NCBI GenBank assembly: GCA_022829145.1
Contig: CM040758.1
Span: 10,717,628 to 10,781,627, forward strand
DNA: 64,000 nt
Source of the DNA: Albula goreensis
Lineage: Eukaryota > Chordata > Actinopteri > Albuliformes > Albulidae
Direction of reading: 5' to 3'
Each line of letters starts with the position of its first letter. The first letter of the stretch is position 1. The position numbers and the translations under genes were made by a program. The notes under the pieces are model-generated. The model saw only the letters and a program-made list of their open reading frames with translations. It was not told the DNA's origin and searched no databases. Positions 14,473-64,000 of the stretch are shown in pieces.

Positions 14473-15339
14473 AAACCCAATCACATGCACTTGGATTCTT
14501 TAAGGACAAATACAATTCAATCAAAGCAGACTTATCATCACAACATAGTTATGTTTGAGTATGTCACATGTTATGGAAGACAAACAATGTCTTTTTGGAA
14601 TGCACTCTTTTAATTATAAAATAGAATTCTATATACCTTTAAAAAGACTCAAACCTGTTTTGACTGAACTTCATATTCCCTTAAAGAGTGCATTTGACTG
14701 GGTTGCCACCTAAGCTCTTTGAATAGGGTCCTGGCCAACGTTTTTTTTTTTTCTTCTTTCTAACACAACATTGAATCCATTCAGAATCTGGTGCTGATGG
14801 ATACAGCAAGACTTTACAATTAGGTATTAGTTTAGTAGGCTGGCTTGGTAATAAGGGTCAGCGAAAGACTAATACCTTCCAATAAAAACTACATGACACT
14901 GTAGGAGACATTGCCATAATAAACATGTTATATTCAAGTGCTGGACTAATCCTGTTTAAAGGGCTGGCAGGTGTTCACAAGCTGTTTGTACTTGACTGTG
15001 ACCTCAGAGTCCAGGGTTAAACATATGGCTATATCACCTGTCCACCCATTTATTCAAAGGACCTGGCTTGAAATCATCTGCAATGAGGTGGCAAAGATAG
15101 GCTATCGATGGATCCACTTTTTGAAAAACATTCAGAGCAGGTCACTTCAGAATGGACTGTCCCAAAAGTAACGACACAATATAGTGCACAACACTTACTG
15201 CATTGACGTTCTGTGATATTACACACCTCAGTGGCATCAATAACTAGACTTTACATGAGTCATAAATAAAAAAGGAATGAGGGACGCCTTTAAATGAGTG
15301 ATTGAAAACAAGCACAAGAACGACAGGGTAGAACAAGGT

Positions 15340-15698
15340 ATGATATGGGGGTTGGCATGGCAACTTTGTTGTTCTCACGCAGTTTGCTGCATTCTTTACT
15401 TAGGTACCAGATTGTCGATAATGCCTACAATATATGCATACGATGTTTACCACTTATATTCCATTTATTAATGTTTACATTCATAAAGGTTTACAGAACA
15501 ATATGCATTCATAGCTGGCAAGCAAGACAGTGTATGCAGTTGGCGGAGCGCACTCCACGCAGTGCGAAGAGAGAGGGCGAGGAGGAGTTGGGAGGGTGTG
15601 TGAGTGAGAGAGAGGGTGTGTGACAGGGGAAGGGGGGCGAGAGAAAGGGAAAGCACACAGCGCTCAGTAAAGCAAGAGTGTAAACCGAACAGAGCAGC
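15340..15698 (+). promoter_or_regulatory. tmem131l: tmem131l proximal promoter / 5' UTR region
   Basis: This is the DNA immediately before the tmem131l start codon. From about 15540 it is purine-rich and G-rich with many GAGAG/GAGGG runs and several CpGs, unlike the AT-rich DNA before it. A small inverted repeat, CGCACT (15549-15554) and AGTGCG (15561-15566), lies within it. I see no TATA box, so a TATA-less, CpG-containing promoter is likely. The transcription start cannot be placed from sequence alone. Confidence 0.45.
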
Positions 15699-57973
<42,275 letters not shown>

Positions 57974-58328
57974 ACTCAGAATGTTTCTCACTCTTTTTTT
58001 CCATACCGTGAAAAAAAGAAAAAAATGTGAATGTGCTTCTTTTTCCTCATCACCACCCGTGCCCCCTGCCCTCTCTGCCTTCTCACTCTCAAAGTGTTCA
58101 ATGTTGTGAAAGGCATTTGTTGTATATTTTTCTAGGTGTTTTTCAGACTTGATCATAGAAAAATAAAAAATAACTTTTTGTACTCAATGGAGTCCTTGCG
58201 TTCCTCTTTTATGGTATTTTCTGATACATGCAGATACAGTATGCAGAGTGAAAGATCAGAGAGCAGGACTGAATGGGACCAGGTGGACCGGAGCTCCACA
58301 AAGTATTACAGATCACATAAGCAATAAA
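57974..58328 (+). other. tmem131l: tmem131l 3' UTR and poly(A) signals
   Basis: AATAAA occurs at 58162-58167 and again at 58323-58328, about 190 and 350 nt after the stop codon. Either would give a short 3' UTR. Which is used cannot be decided from sequence. Confidence 0.6.
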
Positions 58329-59293
58329 CGACAAGCTGCACAGTAGAGTGAAGATACACCATGACACAGTGGTGTACCATGATCCTAAGGAGAAACTGAC
58401 AGTCAACCACCCTATAATAGTTTATTTACACAGCTGCACAACCTTGAGTGGTTGAATCCACTATTACTATGGCTACTTGTAAAGGAAACAATGTAACACT
58501 CAAATACTACTGAAAAAGTAAATGTGTCTCACTGTGGTTGAAAAGTTAAATATTTTCCATGGTTATTTTCAGCTGTACATTATGTTTATGTTGACATAGA
58601 ATGTTGAACGGGCCACTTTCAATGAAATTACGATATGCTCTTTCACTCTGCCATTTCCTTCTGAACATGGATATTCTCGACCAATCAGAATCCAGTATTT
58701 ACTCACAACAGTGCTGTCTCTGAGGTGGAGGGAAACGACTCTTTGAGAGATGGTTGTCGGAGCAGGAGGTAGCTATGTAAAAACAGTAACCTTCATGTTT
58801 TGTGTTTTGACCTCGCAAATACAAGGTGTGTGAGCACATCATTTGATCCTTACCATAACTAAGATATGTCTGGAAATTTGAAATTTGAGAAACTGGGGTG
58901 AAATGCAGGTGAATTTAAAATGATCATTGAGTTTGTATAACTGAATGCATGAATGATTCTGAATGTTATATTTGTCTTTCCTAACTTACACTTGTATTTC
59001 ATGATCTTCACGTAATAATTTTAATGATTACAGGTTTATATGAAAGGGTTAGTTCACCCTAAAAACAAACATTTATTAGCTCATTTTCTCACCTTGAGGA
59101 ATGTATTTTGACATGAAACACCACAGTGTTTGTCCAGATTTGAATATTACTATTCTTGGGTGCACTGTTTAAGAATTTATATCAAATATGTTTTTTTGTT
59201 TTATACTAAGAATTCATAAACCGTTTAAGCAGATTATTTGGAAACTTGCCAAATTACTATGGAAGATTTACTCTGTTGAGGTGCAGCTATCAT

Positions 59294-59307
59294 CCAGTAG
59301 GGGGCCA
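59294..59307 (+). promoter_or_regulatory. CTCF-like motif
   Basis: CCAGTAGGGGGCCA matches the core CCASYAGRKGGC fully on the plus strand. Core matches occur by chance and inside repeats, so this is a candidate only. Confidence 0.35.
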
Positions 59308-59834
59308 CAGGCATGTCGGTGATTAGTCAGCTCTATAAGTCAGTACTGAACATTTCACTCAGTTGTGGGCATCCATTCCAAAGGGTCACATGATCACAAA
59401 TTCTATTTATACAGATCTTAGACACATTTTCACCTTTCACCTACATAGACTTTAGACATTCACCTTATTCTATCTCATTCACAAAAGAAGTGTCCACATA
59501 AAGTCTATCAATCTCAGAAACTGTGGCTTTTAGAAATCAAATAAATGAATGAAATAAAATAAAAATAGACATTTTAGTTCATATTCCTAATTAATTTAAA
59601 GCTCTGACCAATGTTGAGTACTTCAAACATCAATTATAGGCTATGTTCCAATTAAATTTAATCCCAAATTTTCATAATCATGAAGCAAATATATTGTTAG
59701 GGAAAGAGCAATGTTTCATAATTTTCCATTTTTATGTAGTCTCCTGTGTTATTTCCAAGTTTAATATGATAAAAGTGGCTTGCAGTTAGAAATAGGACTA
59801 TCAAATGCAATATGCTGGATGACCTGAAGACACA

Positions 59835-59848
59835 TCGCCCTCTAGTGG
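59835..59848 (-). promoter_or_regulatory. CTCF-like motif
   Basis: Read on the minus strand, CCACTAGAGGGCGA matches the CTCF core CCASYAGRKGGC and its R at position 13. It faces the plus-strand motif 540 bp to the left. Similar CCCTCTAGTGG strings also occur in some fish repeats. Confidence 0.35.
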
Positions 59849-60773
59849 TCAAATTCGATAAAAATATATTGCAGGAGAGGGAGATGTCAAGCAGGAATAA
59901 GGGACAAACTGCTGGGGGCTACAGTCTTGGTTGATAAACTTCTGTGAATCATCACACAGCGTCCATGAAAAGCTTAAGCATCTGGTTTAGGGACATGTGA
60001 ACAGTGCGCTAATTTGACAAAAAAAAGGAAAAAAAAAAAAGTTGCAATAGTCAGTCTTTCCTCAAGGGGCGCATCATTTTCAATGTCTTTTAATTAAATC
60101 CACACCTGTCTTCGTCATGGTGTTGTGTAAAGACAGAAACGCGGTTTACTTACTGTTTCATTTTAGACCCCATTTATTTATATATGATTGTCTGGTAAAT
60201 GTTGACATGTCACACCTTCAATATTTTTTTCCTCAAAGTATAAATCGTGAAAAATAACTCACTGATATATTTAGAGTTGTGATTGATAATTAAATGAACA
60301 TTTATGCTATCATTACGCAAAACAGCCTACTACTCATGCATTCAAATCACCTATCTTTGTTCACTTTGATCTTTATGATTCTGGCACAATTACATACAAT
60401 GCAATGCATATTATCTGGTAGGATAATGCTGAAAGAAATTACATGTGTGTTTAACAAAATAAAATACTTTGGTTAGTAATATAGACAGCCTCCTCAGGCT
60501 AATTGCACATAGGAATTACAGTTACAACACCGTTTGAGTGCACCAAGGAAAGGAGTGAAATAAACTAAGGCAACTGTTATTAGTTCAAAACTAAACTGAT
60601 ACATTTTTTAAAGTTCTAACTTAAAATATTAAGTATTCCACTATGTACAGAAATAAAATCTTTATACAATGTTTGTAATATTCAATGTTTGTATATTTAG
60701 AGCATAAGTAAGCAGTATTTTACAACATTCAAGATCTCATTCAGTTGCCATCAGCTCAACTAGGAACAATACT

Positions 60774-61478
60774 TTTATTCTAACAGTAGCTATACCCTAG
60801 CGAAACTAAACATGTAACTCGGTGGTTAAATGGATGCCGCTTGTAAAGCTAACATGTTTCTAGATGCTAAAGACAAAACACGAGCAGGCCTATTTTAACT
60901 ACGACCCCCGTGCATGTCCATATAACACATTTTGGACTACTATTCGATCTAACGTGACGACTTCGGATAAACACAACAAACATAATATAGTTAACAGTGC
61001 GATGCAAATGCAAAAATACAAAGGAAGCGCAAAATATTAACATCAAATCAAAGATATGAAGATATTCAAAGGACACATGCATTTCAGTTCAGGCGATTGG
61101 GACAAAGGTAGCTGGACTCATTACATGTAACAGGTTTTGGTATAGTTAAAAACATGCTTTGAACAGGTTCACTTGCAATATTAAAGCTACACTGAAAGAA
61201 GCAGAGGTCGAGAATATAGCCAGCTAATTCTCATATTTCTAATACAGATTTTCAGCACAAAAAGCAACCTATGGAAAACCACGTGCCATTTTTATCTCCA
61301 TAAGAAAAATGGTAAGTCTCTTGTGGTGTTAAAAAGGAGTCCATTGTCATAAATGTATTGCTTTAATCACATATGAACGGGTACACTGATAGTGGCTCTT
61401 GTCGTAACTGGCCGAGAAACCCATCCCGGCAGAAGGTGCTGAACGATTTTGACAGTTGGGGGAGTCAAAGGAGTATGG
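60774..61478 (-). other. sfrp2: Probable sfrp2 3' UTR
   Basis: On the minus strand, ATTAAA lies at 61362-61367 (about 115 nt after the stop) and AATAAA at 60774-60779 (about 700 nt after). Either could end the transcript. No other gene is visible in the interval. Confidence 0.45.
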
Positions 61479-61783
61479 TTAGCACTGAAGCTTGCGGATG
61501 CTGCGGGAGATTCTCTTGAACTCACGCTGGCCGCGCTGCCACCGCTTCAGCGACGTGATAATCAGGTTGCCGTCCACCTTTTGTCCCATCACCAGGTAGG
61601 CGGCGTTTATGTCGTTCATCTCGTCACATGTGCACTGCAGACCATCCTTCAACCACAGTACGGTCTTTCTCAGGTCCCGCTCGGTCACGCCGTTGAGCTT
61701 ATAGATGGTTTTGCTCTTCGTCTCGGGTACAATTTTGGTGTCTCCGTTCATATACGCGATTTCCTTAACTTTGATCTTCAGTG
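61479..61783 (-). CDS. sfrp2: sfrp2 exon 3: netrin-like domain and stop
   Basis: Residues 193-293. The acceptor reads CCCTACAG|CACTG on the minus strand. LKIKVKEIAYMNGDTKIVPE, SKTIYKLNGVTERDLRKTVL, WLKDGLQCTCDEMNDIN and the basic C-terminal end RRGQREFK-like/RSIRKLQC segment identify SFRP2. Confidence 0.97.
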
Positions 61784-63334
61784 CTGTAGGGCGGAAGATG
61801 GGGGAGTTTTTAGCCTTCAAAGCCATTTATGCTATGCCGTATCACAAATAAACGGTTATGAAGCAGACTCCCACAACCAATCAATGGCCTAAATAAATGT
61901 GTAGGGTCAGGACGCTCCTTAATGTAAATGTTTAGGTGTATAAGATATAGGCCCACCAACCACTGCATAAAACAATGAAACTCCCCTCTGAAGCGGTCCA
62001 CTGTTTTTTGTAGTTATGGATAGTTTTTCGTAGGCCTATGGCCTATTTGCTATGTTTTGTGGGGCTGGATAGACCATACAGCAAAATATGGCCTTCACAG
62101 TGTTGGTCAATTTTCGTGTATAAATTTCAGTCAGAACTTTGCTGAAACAACAGAAAAAAATCTTCCGAGGAATGTAAGCAGGCTATGTTAGTGCAAATAG
62201 CATTTTATGACCAAAAAAATTGATGAATGGCAACTTACCAAAGTCATTCTTGCAAAGGTTGTCAACGATTTCGTTCTCGTTTTCCTCCTTCTCTTGACAG
62301 GCGTCACACACCTTTGGCACTAAATTAAAAATAAATAAATGTCTTTGTCATATAGTCCATAAATTAAAAGTTTAATTAAATACAAATTAAGCTACCCATT
62401 AACAATGAAGACAATACGCACATGTGAAACCATTTTACGAGGAGATACTGCACTTCTACAGAATAACATGGCGTTTTTAGCCATTACACTATTTGCTTTA
62501 TTTAAATTGTAAATATATTACCTTAAACAGAAAAGCAGTAAGAAATACTCAGAATGTAAAACATTTCCCTGAGGGCTGTCCCAGTAATCTAAAACGGGAC
62601 CTCCAGATTACAAGAAAAATTACTTGGCACGATGTGACACGTTTATTTACCAGTAACGAGCCTCTTAACAATCAAGTAATCCGCTACACAGAAGAAATCT
62701 TGTAGCCTATTCAAAGTTACTGAGAGTTTGATTTTCCTCTGCAGCTCTAGGAGATTTAGAATTTTTACACTAACCAAATGAGGACCGAACGTTTCCACAT
62801 GTGCTATTTAAATGAATTTGCTAGGTGAAGTATTTTACCTTCTTTGGTCGAAGGCACTAAATTATCCATGCCAACTGGTATACAGAGGTCGTTATCTTGT
62901 GGGAAGCGGGTGCATTCTAACATATCCGGCCACGGGAAGCCAAAAGCGGACATCACCGGTGCGCAACTCTCTTTCACGCTCTCGCAGAGAGACCGGCACG
63001 GCTGAATGGGCTCGTCCAAATCGTCCAAGCACACTGGGGCGAATAGCGAGCACAAGAACTTCCTTGTGTCCGGATGACACTGTTTCTGGACCAGAGGTAT
63101 CCACGACGAAGCTTGCTGCAGAACCTCGTTCATGGTCTCGTGTCCCAGAAGGTTCGGAAGTCTCATCTCCGCGTATTCTATGTCGTGACAGAGGTGGAGA
63201 GTCTCAGGAATGGGCTTGCAATTGCTCTTTTTGTGAAATAATTCTGATTGGCCGAAATTGTATATTCCATGAATCGATGCCATGCAAACAGGTAAAGCAA
63301 TCGCCCATATCACTGTGTATGAAAAGTGCTTCAT
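61479..63334 (-). CDS. sfrp2: Secreted frizzled-related protein 2 (whole gene)
   Basis: Secreted Wnt modulator. Three coding exons (63334-62839, 62319-62239, 61783-61479) join to 882 nt, 293 residues plus stop; human SFRP2 has 295. In order: signal peptide (about 1-23), frizzled cysteine-rich domain (about 39-151) with all ten cysteines, a short linker, and a netrin-like domain (about 170-293) starting VCDAC and ending RSIRKLQC. Blocks such as LPNLLGHETMNEVL, CHPDTRKFLCSLFAPVCLDD and APVMSAFGFPWPDMLEC are near-identical to mammalian SFRP2 and exclude SFRP1/5. All introns are GT-AG; both lie at the positions expected for the family. The gene converges on tmem131l. The CRD binds Wnt or Frizzled, and the basic netrin-like domain is associated with matrix/heparin binding. 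Intact, with no missing cysteine. Confidence 0.97.
62239..62319 (-). CDS. sfrp2: sfrp2 exon 2 (81 nt)
   Basis: Residues 166-192. The acceptor is AATTTAG|TGCC and the donor CTTTG|GTAAGT. VCDACQEKEENENEIVDNLC, then KNDF, corresponds to human VCEACKNKNDDDNDIMETLCKNDF. It enters and leaves in phase 1. Confidence 0.96.
62839..63334 (-). CDS. sfrp2: sfrp2 exon 1: signal peptide and frizzled CRD
   Basis: Residues 1-165 plus one base. The start MKHFSYTVIWAIALPVCMAS gives a good signal peptide. The CRD runs from NCKPIPETLHLC to DNDLC with ten cysteines (39, 49, 86, 95, 102, 113, 117, 124, 141, 151). The donor is AAAGAAG|GTAAAA. The long minus-to-plus shadow frame (62812-63339 +) is antisense noise. 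Confidence 0.97.
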
Positions 63335-63415
63335 TGTGAAGCCAAAAGGTAAAAATGTACAAAAATGTAGAGGAAAATAACTTGCAACGTTTAACCAATA
63401 CTTTGTCAGCAGCTA

Positions 63416-63423
63416 CATATATA
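63416..63423 (-). promoter_or_regulatory. sfrp2: TATA-like box of sfrp2
   Basis: Reads CCTATATATGTAGC on the minus strand, 82 bp or more upstream of the start codon. A start site about 30 bp downstream would leave a 5' UTR of about 50-60 nt. No competing TATA is closer. Confidence 0.55.
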
Positions 63424-63502
63424 GGTCTGGCTACTTGTTTTCCTGTCCAAGGCGCTGCTAAAGAGACTGAATGGCTTCGCGAGGTTTATCCCGTGTAAAC
63501 TA

Positions 63503-63541
63503 AAGGGGAGGGGCTAAAGTTGAGATGAAAGTTATGATTGG
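63503..63541 (-). promoter_or_regulatory. sfrp2: sfrp2 upstream GC-type box and CCAAT box
   Basis: On the minus strand, CCAAT lies at 63537-63541 and GCCCCTCCCCTTT at about 63502-63514, about 115 and 85 bp upstream of the TATA-like box. Spacing is usual for a proximal vertebrate promoter. No binding evidence is available. Confidence 0.4.
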
Positions 63542-64000
63542 TCTTGTTGGAGTCCCATTCTAAGTATCAGGTACTTCTGCAGACAGACGGCTATGAAAGA
63601 GGCTACAATGTATGTAGCCTGTAAATGCAAATTAAAAAACAAGGTACATTATCGTGTAAGAAGGATCTGAAACAGAGGGAGCAAATGTATTACCAGCATA
63701 CATAAGAAACACGTTACATTTTCATGAGAAGGTATAGCAGTTATATACGGCAAGACAGATAAGGTAGACAGTAATATGATTTTAAATTATGCAAATATGT
63801 ACTTTATAATTTGTTTAGCGATTTTTAATGTGACACATTATGCCATACATTTTTACTGAATACTGAATATAAAAGATTTATTGGACCACACTTGGGATCT
63901 TTATCTCACACAGGAGTCAAATCCAAAACTTGACTCCGTTGTCATTTTATATGTAGATTTTTCTCTTCCAAAGTTAAGGACTGAACACAATTTGAATTCA

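Larger units (their letters stand above)
1..15300. other. Gene-free upstream region with repeat debris
   Basis: I find no coding exon here that combines a protein-like reading frame with plausible splice sites. Frames of up to 146 codons exist (for example 4466-4906 +) but read like random sequence and lack recognisable motifs. What can be seen is old dispersed repeats (about 2510-2600, 3210-3260, 3553-3860, 4405-4465, 4945-5050, 12605-12860), one (CA)n tract at 14392-14468, and two GC-richer patches at about 5560-5840 and 8370-8560. In human, MND1 lies upstream of TMEM131L, but I cannot recognise any of its exons here. Small or non-coding exons could be missed by eye. Confidence 0.6.
58329..60773. 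other. Spacer between converging genes
   Basis: AT-rich DNA with no recognisable exon. Two CTCF-like strings occur, CCAGTAGGGGGCCA (59294-59307, + orientation) and CCACTAGAGGGCGA (59835-59848, minus orientation). No trace of tlr2 or rnf175, which lie between the orthologues in human, was seen. Confidence 0.65.

Noticed and set aside
14253..14613. Open frames reading poly(Thr-His) or poly(Val-Cys)
   Set aside because: Product of the (CA)n microsatellite at 14392-14468; the same applies to 16914-17395, 31145-31406, 47186-47592 and 49604-49980.
58329..60773. Possible remnant of tlr2 or rnf175 between the two genes
   Set aside because: I looked for leucine-rich-repeat, TIR or RING-type coding sequence and saw none in either strand; only short random frames are present.
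62812..63339. 175-codon frame on the plus strand
   Set aside because: Antisense shadow of sfrp2 exon 1, whose minus-strand frame is a clear ten-cysteine frizzled domain.

Overview
The window is genomic DNA from a ray-finned fish, most likely a teleost. It has split vertebrate genes with GT-AG introns, AT-rich non-coding DNA, long (CA)n/(TG)n microsatellites, decayed tRNA-derived SINEs whose tails resemble the common fish form, and a TA-flanked mariner-like MITE. There are no prokaryotic genes. The species cannot be named from the sequence.

Layout. Bases 1 to about 15,500 hold no gene I can support, only dispersed repeats, a (CA)n tract and two GC-richer patches. Bases 15,699-57,973 (+) are a complete tmem131l (KIAA0922) gene, reconstructed here as 34 coding exons for about 1,523 residues. 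It encodes a signal peptide, a long lumenal/extracellular region of PapD-like/ASH-like beta modules, one membrane span near residues 838-858, and a long low-complexity cytoplasmic tail. The tail ends in the family-typical LSPMSGLFGSIW and NLDIW...YCG.V motifs. Intron 3 (17.3 kb) carries the MITE and a 42-bp minisatellite. Bases 57,974-61,478 are a 3.5-kb spacer between converging genes, with two CTCF-like motifs facing each other. Bases 61,479-63,334 (-) are a complete three-exon sfrp2 gene (293 residues: signal peptide, ten-cysteine frizzled CRD, netrin-like domain) with a TATA-like box upstream.

Function. SFRP2 is a secreted Wnt modulator, and TMEM131L has been reported to dampen canonical Wnt signalling and belongs to a family linked to collagen secretion. 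The two genes are therefore neighbours with related reported roles. As I recall human 4q31.3, TLR2 and RNF175 lie between them; here nothing does.

Most notable signals. Several exon edges of tmem131l have been tandemly duplicated together with their splice sites. The 3' splice site of exon 20 exists in three extra 53-bp copies. The 5' splice site of exon 23 is duplicated 60 bp downstream in a way that could insert 20 residues in frame at the membrane span. Decayed copies of the exon 28 donor region lie in intron 28, and exon 7 has a doubled acceptor. The exon 26/27 junction is ambiguous in phase: either an unexpected acceptor is used or there is a one-base indel.
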